A DNA stretch of 64,000 nucleotides from Beijerinckiaceae bacterium (GTDB lineage: Bacteria > Pseudomonadota > Alphaproteobacteria > Rhizobiales > Beijerinckiaceae). The position numbers were made by a program, and so were the translations under genes. Shown piece after piece: positions 45,612 through 54,450 of the stretch. Under the pieces are notes generated by a model that saw nothing but the letters and a program-made list of their open reading frames with translations, made no database searches and was not told where the DNA came from. Position 1 is the first letter of the stretch. Each line of letters opens with the position of its first letter. The stretch is from NCBI GenBank assembly GCA_024304885.1, contig JALJOM010000008.1, positions 62,001 through 126,000 on the forward strand, read 5' to 3'.

Positions 45612-45773
45612 TCGCTGGTCTCCATGAAGTCCCCGTCGCCCTCGAGAAGTGAGATGCCGGCCCCGACGCCGAGCAAGGGCGGCGCCGACCCGCTGTCCCG
45701 GGATTGAAGGCAGCGTTATGGGAGCCGGGCTCGCGGTTCACCTCAGGATGCTTGTATCTCGTGCGGCAGGTCG

Positions 45774-45911
45774 AGCGGCTTCCGATCCGGCTGGATCGGA
45801 AATCCGCGTATCATGCCCGCCTCGGCGCAATTTCAGGTCGACGACATCCCATGGCGAAGCATCGCCGGCGACATGCGAGCCGGCGCAGCGGTCCCCTTCG
45901 CCGGAACGGCT
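45774..45911 (-). repeat. Family B repeat, diverged
   Basis: GCGGCTTCCGATCCGGCTGG, ATCGGAAATCC, then GCGCAATTTC and TTCGCCGGAACGGCTTC. It is in reverse orientation and weaker than other copies. It ends at the stop of the ExoP-type gene. Confidence 0.55.
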
Positions 45912-48155
45912 TCAATCGACATGCTTGTAGCTGGGATATTGGCGGTAATAGTAATCCGTCCGATGCCGCTCGTAATGCTCCAGCATCGCGAGATCGACCT
46001 TGTTCAGAACGACCCCGAGGAGCCGATCGTAGATTTCCCGAGCGCTGGCAAGGCTGTGCTGGACCACATCGACCTTGGTTCGGCCCCATTCGATGACGTA
46101 GACGTAGGAGTCGATCGCTGCGACGGTCGTTCGTGTGTCCACGACCGGGGCGAGAGGCGGCAGGTCGACAATGACGTAATCGTAGGAATGGCGGAGCTCG
46201 TCGATCAGCCCCTTGAGCACCGCCGAGCCGAGAAAATCATTGGGGTGCGCCAGCTTCGTGGAATGCGTCCCGGCGCCGAGGAAGGCCATGCCGCTCGCCG
46301 GATCGGTCCAGATCGCGGCGTCGAGATGTGTCGTCCCCGCGACGACATCGACCAGCCCGACCTCGGTGGAGCCGAGATGCTGCGAGAGGGAGGGATTGCG
46401 CAGGTCGGCATCGATGAGGATCACGCGCGACCCGGCATGAGCGAGCAATGCCGCGAAATTGCCTGCGACGGTCGATTTGCCCTCGTTCGGCAACGACGAG
46501 GTCACGCCGATGACCTTCTTCGTCTTGCCGCAGCTGTTGAGGTCGACGATGACCTTCAGCGCGCGCAGGGATTCCGTGTAACGGGAAAACGGTGCCCTGA
46601 CGACGTGGTCGAGAAAGCTTCTTCGGGCAACGGGCGTCGCAGCTTCCTTCCTGTCCTCGGGGTTCGGAGCGTTGGTCTTCAGAATCGGGAGCAACGTGAT
46701 GCACGTCACGCCGAGAACGTCCTCGACCTTTGCGCCGGTGCGAAACACGCGATCGGAAACTTCGCGCAGCGCCGCGATCCCGAAAGCGGCGACCAATCCG
46801 CCCATGGCGGCCACCGCGAGGGTCATCAGCGTTTTCGGATCGCTTTTCCACATTGGAGGAAGAGCCGCGCTGATCATCCGAGCATCGGAGACCGGAAAGG
46901 ACTGTTGCTGCACCGTTTCCATGTATTTCTGGAGAAAGTTGTCGTACATCGTACGGGAAGTCTGAGCATTGCTCTCGAGCTCACGCAGCTGGACTTGCGC
47001 ATGCTCCGTCACGATGGATTCGGTAACTGCCGCAGAAAGACTTTTCTCCAGGGCCGCCTCACGCGTTCGAGCGATCTCGTACTCGTTCTTGTAGGTTTCC
47101 GCGATCTTCTCCAGCTCGTCGGCGATGTTGCGACGCAATTCGAACATCTGGTTGCGAAGGGCGACCGTCGCCAGATGAGAGTGCCCGTACTTGTTCGACA
47201 AGACGGCCTCCCGCGCGGCAAGATCGAGGTATTGCTGACGTAGCTTGACGATCACCGGGCTCTTCAAGGCGTCTTCCGTCGGCGAGCTGGGGTTCTGCTC
47301 CGCCGCGATCTTCTGGACGAGATCGAGCCGAGCTTTCGCTTCGGCTGTCGAGGCGCGAGCCAGGATGAGCTGGCTGTTGACCTCGCTCATCTGCTGGTCG
47401 TTGATGAGCTTGCCGTCGCTGGCGACGAGATTGTTTTTTTGCTTGAATTCCACCAGAGCTTTCATGTCCACCGAGGCCTGATCCCTCAGCGTATTGATGC
47501 GATTCAGCAACCATTCGGTCGCTCGCCGAGTGGATTGGTACTTGGCCTCCAGCTGATCGGCAATATAGGCATCCACGACGGCGTTCGCGATTCGAGCGGC
47601 CTTCGCCGGATCGAGCGAACGAAACGCAATCTCCATCGTGTGGCTTCGTGCGCGGCGTTTGACCGAGAGCTGTCCTGCGAACCTGTCGAGGGCTCGTCGC
47701 TCCAGGTCGTCCGAGCTCTGGGCCTTCCGGGAGAACAGCGAGGAGAGAAAATTCGAGACCCTGCTGAATGCGCCGGTGCCCGGACCGACGAACTCGGGAT
47801 CATCGGTCAGGTGGAGGGCCTTGACGACCGCACGAGCGACGTTGTCGGAAGTGAGCACGTCGACCTGCGTCTCGACGGTTGAATTGTCGATGGCTTCCCC
47901 GATGACGGTCTGCTGCTCGGAGAGAGGGACTTTCCTCGTCTCGAGGACCATCGTGGCAACGGCCGTATAGTGCGGTGGCGTCGTGGCGACGAACACCAAC
48001 CCGATCGTCACGGCGCAGGCCACCATGACGACGAAGATTGGCAGCTGACGGCGGACGAGGGATGTCAAGAAACCGAGGATCGCGACGAAAATGGGCGCGT
48101 CGGTCCCCGATATCTTGTCGTGCGAAGCTGGAGAACCCTGATTGACCCACAGCAT
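45912..48155 (-). CDS. ExoP/Wzc-type polysaccharide co-polymerase and tyrosine kinase
   Basis: Controls chain length and export of exopolysaccharide. In 747 residues: a cytoplasmic start, first helix (LPIFVVMVACAVTIGLVFVA), a long periplasmic coiled-coil region, a second helix near MTLAVAAMGGLVAAFGIAAL, then a bacterial tyrosine kinase domain with Walker A (SSLPNEGKSTVAGNFA) and Walker A' (VILIDADLRNPSLSQ). The C-terminus is the expected tyrosine cluster (DYYYRQYPSY), the autophosphorylation site. Other capsule genes are not adjacent. Confidence 0.92.
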   Translation of the reverse strand: MLWVNQGSPASHDKISGTDAPIFVAILGFLTSLVRRQLPIFVVMVACAVTIGLVFVATTPPHYTAVATMVLETRKVPLSEQQTVIGEAIDNSTVETQVDVLTSDNVARAVVKALHLTDDPEFVGPGTGAFSRVSNFLSSLFSRKAQSSDDLERRALDRFAGQLSVKRRARSHTMEIAFRSLDPAKAARIANAVVDAYIADQLEAKYQSTRRATEWLLNRINTLRDQASVDMKALVEFKQKNNLVASDGKLINDQQMSEVNSQLILARASTAEAKARLDLVQKIAAEQNPSSPTEDALKSPVIVKLRQQYLDLAAREAVLSNKYGHSHLATVALRNQMFELRRNIADELEKIAETYKNEYEIARTREAALEKSLSAAVTESIVTEHAQVQLRELESNAQTSRTMYDNFLQKYMETVQQQSFPVSDARMISAALPPMWKSDPKTLMTLAVAAMGGLVAAFGIAALREVSDRVFRTGAKVEDVLGVTCITLLPILKTNAPNPEDRKEAATPVARRSFLDHVVRAPFSRYTESLRALKVIVDLNSCGKTKKVIGVTSSLPNEGKSTVAGNFAALLAHAGSRVILIDADLRNPSLSQHLGSTEVGLVDVVAGTTHLDAAIWTDPASGMAFLGAGTHSTKLAHPNDFLGSAVLKGLIDELRHSYDYVIVDLPPLAPVVDTRTTVAAIDSYVYVIEWGRTKVDVVQHSLASAREIYDRLLGVVLNKVDLAMLEHYERHRTDYYYRQYPSYKHVD

Positions 48156-48835
48156 GTCGGCGACACTTCCTCATATGTGTGTAGAAGCTTGACCCAATAC
48201 GTCGATACGATACGAATGTGACTTGCTCGCATCAGACGTTCCGCTCGCAGAGCGTCCTCGTGGACCTCTCGCGCGGCAGTGATACGCGACCGGCGCGCTG
48301 CGCAAGAGAGCCCGAATCTTCCCCGAGAGTGGGTCGGGGACGCGAGACCTCGGCCCCGTTCCCGAGGTGACGACGGGCGCGATCCTCATATCGTCGCCCG
48401 CTTTCTTCATGTAGACCAGGGTCAGGTCAAATTCACAATGACCTTATTCATTCGCTCGTGTTCATATAACGCAATAAGACCGCGAAAAACATTCGTTACT
48501 CCCCAGAGCCGAGCCGGCCCCCGGGTGTTCTCGTTCCCCGATCTTGCGAGCATTGCCCATCTCGCGCGCGACGGGTTCCCAACCCCGTCACAGCGGCACG
48601 ACTCGGAAGCCTCGGGACAATTCACGAACGGGTGGATGCCGAGCGCCGACGATCTGGTCGAGGAACGATCCGACAGCTTGCCTGTATCACGGGCGTTGCC
48701 CGTAAACAATGACGCGGAGCTTTCGGGGGCAACCCGCCCTTGGTATCGCGCGAAAGACGTCGTAGAATCGTCACGGCACAGGGCGTCGTCCTCGAGGCCC
48801 TGCCGACATTCCGTCCGGGACGAAGCCGCGGCGAC
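48156..48835. other. 680-base divergent region
   Basis: Separates the ExoP-type gene from the DUF2794 gene. An AT-rich stretch at 48420-48500 (ATTCACAATGACCTTATTCA) is the likely regulatory segment. No gene, dispersed repeat or clear promoter pair was found. Confidence 0.45.
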
Positions 48836-49252
48836 ATGGATCCGATCGACGAAAATCCCTCCGCCGGACCGGCCGGAAGCCCGGCCGAACTCCGGCGTCC
48901 GATCCTCGCTTTCGCGACCGCAGGCGTTCCCCTCCGCACCACGGGAGCTCCGGAGCTCGTGTCCTTCGATCGCCGGGAGCTGCGCGAGATCCTCGATCTC
49001 TACGCCCGCAAGGTCGCCGAAGGCGAATGGCGCGACTATGCGCTCGACTTCTCCGCGCAGAAGGCCGTGTTCTCGATCTTCCGCCGGTCGTCCGAGTTCC
49101 CGTTGTATCGGATCGAGAAGGTGCCGAGGCTCGCGCGCAGGCAAGGGGCCTATGCGATCGTCGCGGCCACCGGTCTCGTCGTCAAGCGCGGCCACGAGCT
49201 CGGCCGTGTTCTCGCCGTCCTGGACAAGAGGCTGAAGCTCGTCGCCGACTGA
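48836..49252 (+). CDS. DUF2794 domain protein
   Basis: Small cytoplasmic protein of 138 residues conserved in alphaproteobacteria, function unknown. The domain starts at VSFDRRELREILDLYARKVA and continues with GEWRDYALDFSAQKAVFSIF, RRSSEFPLYRIEKVPRLAR and VVKRGHELGRVLAVLDKRLK. The ATG at 48836 gives a 30-residue variable N-terminus; a longer frame upstream has no family sequence. A family B repeat follows after 39 bases. Confidence 0.85.
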   Translation: MDPIDENPSAGPAGSPAELRRPILAFATAGVPLRTTGAPELVSFDRRELREILDLYARKVAEGEWRDYALDFSAQKAVFSIFRRSSEFPLYRIEKVPRLARRQGAYAIVAATGLVVKRGHELGRVLAVLDKRLKLVAD

Positions 49253-49291
49253 GGCGGGCGCGCGATCCGAGCCGCCGCGAAAAAGCCCCGC

Positions 49292-49396
49292 AAGAGCAAT
49301 TTCCAGCGAGCCGGATCGCGGCTCGCGTCGCGAAATTGCGGCAAGGCAAAAATCTAGGGCGGCTTCCGAATCCTTTCGGCTCGGAAGCCGCCCTGG
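49292..49396 (+). repeat. Family B repeat, copy 6
   Basis: AGAGCAATTTCCAGCGAGCC ... GCGTCGCGAAATTGCGGCAA then GGCGGCTTCCGAATCCTTTC and its inverted partner GGCTCGGAAGCCGCC. It lies between two convergent genes and could serve as a bidirectional terminator. Confidence 0.88.
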
Positions 49397-49426
49397 TACG
49401 GGGCTTTTCTCGTCCTGCCGAAACTC

Positions 49427-50212
49427 CTACTCGTTCCGGGAGCCGGTCAGGTAGAGCAGCGACTGGAAGATGTTGATGAAATCGAGGTAGAGCATCAAGG
49501 CTCCGTTCACCGATTTCTTCGTCGCGACCTCGTAGTCGTCGTCCTCGAAGTACATTTCCTTGATCGCCTGTGTGTCCCAGGCGGTGAGGCCGGAGAAGAT
49601 CAGCACCGACAGGATCGACAGGCCGAACTGGAACGCCGTGCTCTGCACGAACAGGTTGACGAGGCTCGCGATCACGAGGCCGATGAGGCCCATCACCAGG
49701 AACGAGCCGAAGGCGGAGAGGTCCCGCTTCGTGGTGTAGCCGTAGAGGCTCAACCCGGCGAAGGCGGCCGAGGTCACGAAGAAGGCGCGCGCGACCGAGG
49801 TGCCGGTGAAGACGAGCAGAACCGCCGACAAGGACAGCCCGATCGACGCCGCGAAGACGAAGAACATCGTCCGCGCTGCCGATGCCGACATCTGGTTGAT
49901 GCGGAACGAGAAGAAGAAGATGAACCCGAGCGGCAGCAGCATGACCACCCATTTGAGCGGGCTGCCGTAGAGCATCGCGCCGAACGACGTGAGATAGAGC
50001 TTGCCCATCTGCGCGACGGCGAGCGAAGGATCGCTCGTGACCGAGAGCATGTGGACACCGAGCGCGACAAAGCCGGTGAGGGCGAGGCCCACCACCATGT
50101 TGTTGTAGACGCCCAGCATATAGGTGCGCAGGCCTTGGTCGATTTCGGCGCGGCCTGCCCGTGCGACGCCCTGGCCCCAACGGGCGCTGGCATTGCGGTC
50201 GAAGTCGGACAT
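49427..50212 (-). CDS. Bax inhibitor-1 family membrane protein (YccA/YbhL type)
   Basis: Membrane protein of 261 residues with seven hydrophobic segments and the BI-1 family pattern: NMVVGLALTGFVALGVHML at helix 1, FAASIGLSLSAVLLVFTGTS in the middle, and FGLSILSVLIFSGLTAWDTQ leading to the terminal ALMLYLDFINIFQSLLYL. Family members are thought to be pH-sensitive Ca2+ leak channels or to interact with FtsH. AGAGGT before the ATG at 50212 rejects a longer N-terminus. Confidence 0.92.
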   Translation of the reverse strand: MSDFDRNASARWGQGVARAGRAEIDQGLRTYMLGVYNNMVVGLALTGFVALGVHMLSVTSDPSLAVAQMGKLYLTSFGAMLYGSPLKWVVMLLPLGFIFFFSFRINQMSASAARTMFFVFAASIGLSLSAVLLVFTGTSVARAFFVTSAAFAGLSLYGYTTKRDLSAFGSFLVMGLIGLVIASLVNLFVQSTAFQFGLSILSVLIFSGLTAWDTQAIKEMYFEDDDYEVATKKSVNGALMLYLDFINIFQSLLYLTGSRNE

Positions 50213-50412
50213 GGGTACCTCTGAGGTTGGAAAGGCGCGAAGGCCTCGCGGTGCTGCCGCCGGACCGAAGCTCGCGCGCGCAGCGTCGGCGCTAATATGG
50301 CGCAGAGCGACGAGACGAACAAGGCCGCGCCGGATGAACAATCCTTAACCTGCGGCCGTGGTGCCGGGGTCGCGAATCCGGCCGTCGTATCGCGCGATGG
50401 CGCCCGGCATGG

Positions 50413-51528
50413 TCAACCCGGCACGGGGGCCGTCACGGCCGTCTCGGGTCTCGTCTCGCGGGTGTGTGGGGCGAAAGGCCCGACGCCTCGGCGCGAGCTG
50501 CGCGCGAGCCCGTGCTCGGTCTTGTGCCAATGGAACGGGCGCAAGAACAGGTCGAAAAGCGCCACCCAGGCCGCGACCGACATCAAGAGATTGTAGGGGA
50601 CCAGCAAGGCGAGATAGGGCCAAAGGCCAAGCAGGTCGCGGCGCCGCATGCCGAGAAGCGCGAGCCATACGAGCGAGCCGGTCCCGAACACCGCGACCGA
50701 GACCCACAAGGTCGCGCTGACGAGCTCGAAGCTCGTGACCGGCGCCGGCACGCCGTGCGCGAGAAGCCCGTAGGCTGTCAGGGCGGCGAAGACCGGCCAG
50801 AGCGGCGGCACGACGACGAGCGCCGTCATCATCATGACGAGCACGGTGGTCTGGCGAAGGCCGACCTCGCGCAGGAGCCGACGCGGGTCGCGGCTCAAGG
50901 TGAGGCAGGTCTGCATCCAGCCCTTCGACCAGCGTCGGCGCTGCGTCAGCCAGGCCGTCAGGCGGGCTGGGGCTTCCTCGTGGGTGCTGGAGGCCAGCGT
51001 CGCGGTGCGATAGCCGAATCGCGCGAGCCGCATGCCGAGATCGGCGTCCTCCGTCACGTTCCAGGCATCCCAGCCGCCGACCTCGCGGAGCACCCCGGTG
51101 CGAAAATGGTTCGACGAGCCGCCGAGCGGGATGGGCAGGCGCAAGCCGGCCGTGCCGTGGTGGAGGACATCGAAGAGGATCGCATATTCGATGGCGAAGA
51201 GCTTGGTCAGCCAGGAATCGTCGATATTGTCGATGGCGAGGCTCGCTTGCAGGCAGGCGAGCCGGCGCGGCGCATGGAGGAAACGCTCCGCGGCCTCGCG
51301 CAGCTGACCCGGTGCCGGAACGTCCTCGGCATCGAAGACGGCGACGAGCTCGCCGCGCAGGAGAGGCAAAGCCACGTTGAGCGCGCGGGGCTTGGTCCGT
51401 GGAAAGCCCGGCGGCGCAACGATGATCTCGTAGGCTGCAGAGAGAGGCAAGGCCTCGAGCGCGTCGCGCGTCGCGACATCGTCGGCCTCGAGGACGAGCT
51501 TGATGTCGAGCTTGCCGCGCGGATAGTC
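50413..51528 (-). pseudogene. Processive family-2 glycosyltransferase, 3' part, split by transposon
   Basis: C-terminal portion of a membrane glycosyltransferase. It includes the start of the catalytic domain (KLDIKLVLEADDVATRDALE), DxD-like FDAEDVP, TEDADLGMRL, the processive motif QRRRWSKGW, and four or so C-terminal membrane helices. It joins in frame to the 5' part at 54939-55822 once the inserted element and one 8-base duplication are removed. An internal ATG at 51450 could make a 345-residue fragment lacking the first catalytic motif, probably inactive. Confidence 0.88.
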
Positions 51529-51530
51529 GC

Positions 51531-51552
51531 GGCATTATGTAGGAAGCTCACC
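51531..51552 (+). repeat. Left terminal inverted repeat
   Basis: Perfect 22-base match in inverse orientation to the right repeat; begins GGCATTATGTAGGAAG. Confidence 0.95.
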
Positions 51553-51638
51553 AGGTAATTTTACCGAATTGGATAAATCGATAACAACGCGCGTTTTATA
51601 GCTTGCCAGCACATGCGGAATCAGCCAATCTCTTGACT

Positions 51639-52145
51639 ATGGCATCTGATGAATTGGGAAGTCATGATTTCGAAGCGGCTATCCAGAACCTTGCGGGGCA
51701 GGCTCGTGAGGCGCTGAAAGCCGCCTATGATGCGGGCTATGCGGCCGGACGCCGATCAATGGCTGATCAATTGCAATGCCGCCTTGAGAACGTCATCGCA
51801 GAAGTTGCTGGCGGCAAGGTAGCCACGCTCCAGATTTCAACGAGGCCGCAGCCTACTGTCATCGTCGAATCAGCAAACGTTGACGCGGCCCAGCCTCGCA
51901 AACACGCATGGTCTGACCGGGAGAAGCGAGCCGAACGCGGCTCTGTGCGGCCTGTTGTTATTGAGTGGTTGTCGAATAGCAACAATGGCGGCAAGCCCTT
52001 CGATATCGCAAAAGATACAGGGCTTAACGAAAACACGATTCGCGGGATGCTCAATACGCTCGGGAAAGAGGGCCTAGCCGAGAAGCGTGGCGAGCTATGG
52101 TTCAAAAAAGTGTCGTCAGTATCCGTGAGCGAGGCGCTGATATAA
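51639..52145 (+). CDS. Transposon cargo protein with winged-helix-like C-terminus
   Basis: Protein of 168 residues, not recognised as a named family. The N-terminal third is helical (FEAAIQNLAGQAREALKAAY). A basic stretch (KHAWSDREKRAERG) leads to a likely winged helix at residues 110-160: VVIEWLSNSNNGGKPFDIAK, DTGLNENTIRGMLNTLGKEG and LAEKRGELWFKK. A DNA-binding regulator is likely. Codon use is less GC-rich than in flanking genes. A 10-base-pair hairpin follows the stop. It reads in the same direction as the RNA region downstream. Confidence 0.6.
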   Translation: MASDELGSHDFEAAIQNLAGQAREALKAAYDAGYAAGRRSMADQLQCRLENVIAEVAGGKVATLQISTRPQPTVIVESANVDAAQPRKHAWSDREKRAERGSVRPVVIEWLSNSNNGGKPFDIAKDTGLNENTIRGMLNTLGKEGLAEKRGELWFKKVSSVSVSEALI

Positions 52146-52147
52146 CG

Positions 52148-52177
52148 AAGGCTCCGAAGCTTTCGCCTCGGAGCCTT
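52148..52177 (+). terminator. 10-bp hairpin after the first cargo gene
   Basis: AAGGCTCCGA pairs perfectly with TCGGAGCCTT around a ten-base loop, directly after the stop. The downstream run is GAAGAATT rather than T-rich, so it may be a processing signal instead of a full terminator. Confidence 0.5.
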
Positions 52178-52185
52178 GAAGAATT

Positions 52186-52254
52186 GGGGGTGCACAGTGC
52201 AGGGCAGGGATTTCCAGCCATCGCCCGGCGGGTGCAAGTCCCGCTACCTCCACC
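52186..52254 (+). ncRNA. tRNA-like fold (acceptor plus T-arm)
   Basis: GGGGGTG (52186-52192) can pair over seven positions with TACCTCC (52245-52251), using two G-T wobbles. The T-arm next to it has a 5-bp GCGGG/CCCGC stem and a 7-base TGCAAGT loop, which differs from the tRNA consensus only at position 55. The T-stem is contiguous with the acceptor strand as in tRNA, and ACC follows. The 35 bases between contain a single GGGC...GCCC hairpin, so D and anticodon arms are not both present. It may be a tmRNA-like domain, a decayed tRNA, or an integration relic. Confidence 0.4.
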
Positions 52255-52428
52255 TAGTCGCCGCTAGAGGGCCAGTCTTGGCCGATCAACCCTCTGGCAT
52301 TCCATGAGACACCCAGCCGCTCACGGGTAAGAATAGTGGGCGGAGAGTTAGGAGTACCCCATGTGGCAAGCCGCCAAAAAATAGCACCAAGGGCTTAAAG
52401 CTCTCGTGCCCTGAGATCTTTGGCTCGG

Positions 52429-52463
52429 CCGCCGTGCTAACCAACAGCACGGCGGTTTCCTTT
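52429..52463 (+). terminator. Intrinsic terminator of the candidate RNA
   Basis: CCGCCGTGCT pairs with AGCACGGCGG around a seven-base loop, followed by TTTCCTTT. It is oriented for plus-strand transcription, away from the minus-strand XRE gene that ends at 52490. Confidence 0.85.
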
Positions 52464-52489
52464 CATATAAACAAGTCGTCTGAATCTGT

Positions 52490-52723
52490 CTAGTGCGCGT
52501 CGACCTTCTCAGACGGCGCGTAGGTAATGCCACATGTCTCGACGAAGACGATCCCCTGCGCCTCCAGGGCAGCTCGAACTGCCTCTCGGTTGTGAACAAC
52601 CGGAGTCCGCTTGCCGCTCTCGAAATCCTTCACTGTCGAAAGCGCGACGCGCGCGGCGGTGGCAAGATCCGCTTGCGTCCAGTTTAGCCACCCTCGGGCA
52701 GCCCTGCATTGCTCAGGCGTCAT
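52490..52723 (-). CDS. XRE-family regulator
   Basis: Compact helix-turn-helix repressor of 77 residues. MTPEQCRAARGWLNWTQADLA and TAARVALSTVKDFESGKRTP form the HTH, followed by VHNREAVRAALEAQGIVFVE, the end typical of small phage-type XRE regulators. It is convergent to the candidate RNA and divergent from the transposase, so it could repress the transposase promoter in the 110 bases between them. That is inference. Confidence 0.82.
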   Translation of the reverse strand: MTPEQCRAARGWLNWTQADLATAARVALSTVKDFESGKRTPVVHNREAVRAALEAQGIVFVETCGITYAPSEKVDAH

Positions 52724-52769
52724 CCCGAAAGGCTAACATCGTCCAAAAAATTTCGCAAGGTCAGCCCTT

Positions 52770-52799
52770 TTGGTTGACTGCGCCTATTTCGTCTATTAT
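52770..52799 (+). promoter_or_regulatory. Candidate transposase promoter
   Basis: TTGGTT, an 18-base spacer, then TATTAT within an AT-rich stretch before the transposase. If used, transcription would begin near 52806, which favours the GTG at 52832 as start codon over the ATG at 52802. Confidence 0.4.
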
Positions 52800-52831
52800 A
52801 GATGAGGTCATCCAAAACGGATGGCCGAACC

Positions 52832-53785
52832 GTGTCGCAGCACTTCCTTCTCTCAAAGACTGCAAGGAGCTTGAGCCTCGCTCGAGTTGCTCGCATGTCC
52901 GACGAGGAAGCTCACGACGCCTTCCGCATGATCCGCTGGCACGAGACCAAAGGCGAGCCGGTTTGCCCGCGCTGCCAATGCGCCACGGTCTATAAGTACG
53001 AGACGCGCAAGCTCTGGAAGTGCAAGGCGTGCTCGCACCAATTCTCGGTCACGTCCGGGACGATCTTCGCCTCTCGCAAGATGCCGATCCGCGACATTCT
53101 CTTGGCCGTGGCGATCTTCGTGAACGGCGCCAAGGGCCATAGCGCCTTGCAGCTCTCCCGCGACCTCGATTGCCAGTACAAGACCGCGTTTGTGCTCGCT
53201 CACAAGATCCGCGAAGCCCTCGCGGCCGAGACGAAAGACGAAACCGTCTCGGGCGAGGTCGAAATCGACGGCGCCTATTTCGGCGGGCACGTCAAGCCGG
53301 CCAACTGGAAAGAGAACCGCCGCGATCGGCGCCTCGCGAAGAACCAGAACGGCAAGCGCCAAGTTGTCGTCATCATGCGCGAGCGCGATGGGATCACGCT
53401 TCCATTCGTCTTCAAGAGCGAGGCCCAGTCAGTTCAGACGATTGCCCGCCACGTCGAGGCCGGCTCGGTCATTCATGCCGACGAAGCGGCGGGTTGGGAT
53501 ATCCTCGCCACGCGCTACCTCACGAAGCGGATCAATCACGAAGAATGCTATTCGGACGGCGAGGCCTGCACCAACCAGGCCGAGTCGTTCTTCTCGCGCT
53601 TGCGCCGGGCCGAGATCGGGACGCATCACCATATCTCGGGTCGCTACCTTGCCGCCTATGCCTCGGAGATGGCTTGGCGCGAGGACAATCGCCGCGTCTC
53701 AAATGGTGAGCTTTATCTCATTGCCGCGAATGCCGCGCTTAAGCATCCGGTTTCGCGGCAATGGAAGGGATATTGGCAGCGATAA
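52832..53785 (+). CDS. IS1595-family transposase
   Basis: DDE-type transposase of 317 residues. It starts MSQHFLLSKTARSLSLARVA, has an N-terminal zinc ribbon (CPRCQCATVYKYETRKLWKC, then KACSHQF), HTH-like TSGTIFASRKMPIRDILLA, and the ISXO2-type catalytic domain: EVEIDGAYFGGHVKP, IHADEAAGWD and TNQAESFFSRLRRAEIG. The GTG start is preferred because a promoter -10 lies just before the ATG at 52802. It is intact and in full length, so the element may still be active. Confidence 0.92.
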   Translation: MSQHFLLSKTARSLSLARVARMSDEEAHDAFRMIRWHETKGEPVCPRCQCATVYKYETRKLWKCKACSHQFSVTSGTIFASRKMPIRDILLAVAIFVNGAKGHSALQLSRDLDCQYKTAFVLAHKIREALAAETKDETVSGEVEIDGAYFGGHVKPANWKENRRDRRLAKNQNGKRQVVVIMRERDGITLPFVFKSEAQSVQTIARHVEAGSVIHADEAAGWDILATRYLTKRINHEECYSDGEACTNQAESFFSRLRRAEIGTHHHISGRYLAAYASEMAWREDNRRVSNGELYLIAANAALKHPVSRQWKGYWQR

Positions 53786-53928
53786 CCAGGGTCAGCTTAA
53801 GCATGAAATTGCCATAATCCGAGCTGGTGACGTGCGATTAAGCACCGCGCAAGAAATTTCGGCCATCTTGCACCCATAGTGGATATTGACGCGTTATGGC
53901 GTTATGCTCTTTAACATTGGTGTCAAAG

Positions 53929-54228
53929 ATGGCCTCCCGGACCAATGAAATGGGCTCGACAAACAAAACCCCATTCAAAATCACGGTCTTATTTGAGACT
54001 CGCGAGGATGGCGGCCTGCGCGCCTACAGCGAGGATCTGCCCGGATTCGTGCTTTCTCATGCGGATTCCGATGCTGTTATGGCCGACATTGAGCCAAGCC
54101 TAGAGTGCATTCTTTCGGCGATGCTCGGCTATCCCGTTCGCGCCACATTGCTGCCGAGTGCTGCCGAAGTGTTCCAGCACCGCGTCGATCCGCTCACCAA
54201 AGACTATCTAGCCTCAATCGCAGCCTAA
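53929..54228 (+). CDS. HicB-like antitoxin
   Basis: Small protein of 99 residues (80 to 92 if later ATGs are used) with the HicB partial RNase H fold: FKITVLFETREDGGLRAYSE, DLPGFVLSHADSDAVMADIE. The C-terminal DNA-binding domain of many HicB proteins is short or absent. Its stop lies three bases before the next gene, so they form a two-gene operon. In hicAB loci the toxin usually comes first; here the order is reversed. ATG 53950 is an alternative start. Confidence 0.7.
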   Translation: MASRTNEMGSTNKTPFKITVLFETREDGGLRAYSEDLPGFVLSHADSDAVMADIEPSLECILSAMLGYPVRATLLPSAAEVFQHRVDPLTKDYLASIAA

Positions 54229-54231
54229 CCG

Positions 54232-54450
54232 GTGATCACTCGCTTCCTCTCGCGTCCCGAGTGGGAAGCGAAATTGCTACGCTGGGGCTGTGCGCCCTTG
54301 AATGGCAAAGGCAAGCTTAATACCGCAGAGTGGTGGAAAAGGCCTGGTGGGCTCCCTTTTACTGTGCCGATTGAGCATGATGGACGCTGCGACTTTTGGG
54401 CAATTCAACGGTTAGCTAATGACTTCGGGATTCCGCCTGATAAGCATTAA
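54232..54450 (+). CDS. Small HicA-position protein
   Basis: Protein of 72 residues next to the HicB-like gene, GTG start. The C-terminal part PGGLPFTVPIEHDGRCDFWA, then IQRLANDFGIP, follows the HicA strand-helix pattern, but the catalytic His of HicA toxins (GSHH) is not visible. It may be an atypical or dead toxin, or an unrelated partner. It overlaps the convergent coiled-coil gene by four bases. Confidence 0.5.
   Translation: MITRFLSRPEWEAKLLRWGCAPLNGKGKLNTAEWWKRPGGLPFTVPIEHDGRCDFWAIQRLANDFGIPPDKH

Larger units (their letters stand above)
52178..52463 (+). ncRNA. Candidate structured RNA with terminator, transposon cargo
   Basis: A 286-base stretch without a gene of normal size holds several strong helices in order: a tRNA-like fold (52186-52254); GCTAGAGGG with CCCTCTGGC near 52263-52300 enclosing CCA/TGG; AGGGC with GCCCT at 52390-52413; and an intrinsic terminator at 52429-52463. 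A seven-codon frame (52361-52384, MWQAAKK) preceded by TTAGGAGT lies between the helices. The overall plan, tRNA-like end plus small frame plus terminator, is reminiscent of tmRNA, but the order and sequence do not match any class I know. Confidence 0.45.

Noticed and set aside
50413-51450. Treating the 345-codon glycosyltransferase frame as an intact gene
   Set aside because: It lacks the first catalytic motif and N-terminal domain, which are found in frame on the far side of the transposon.
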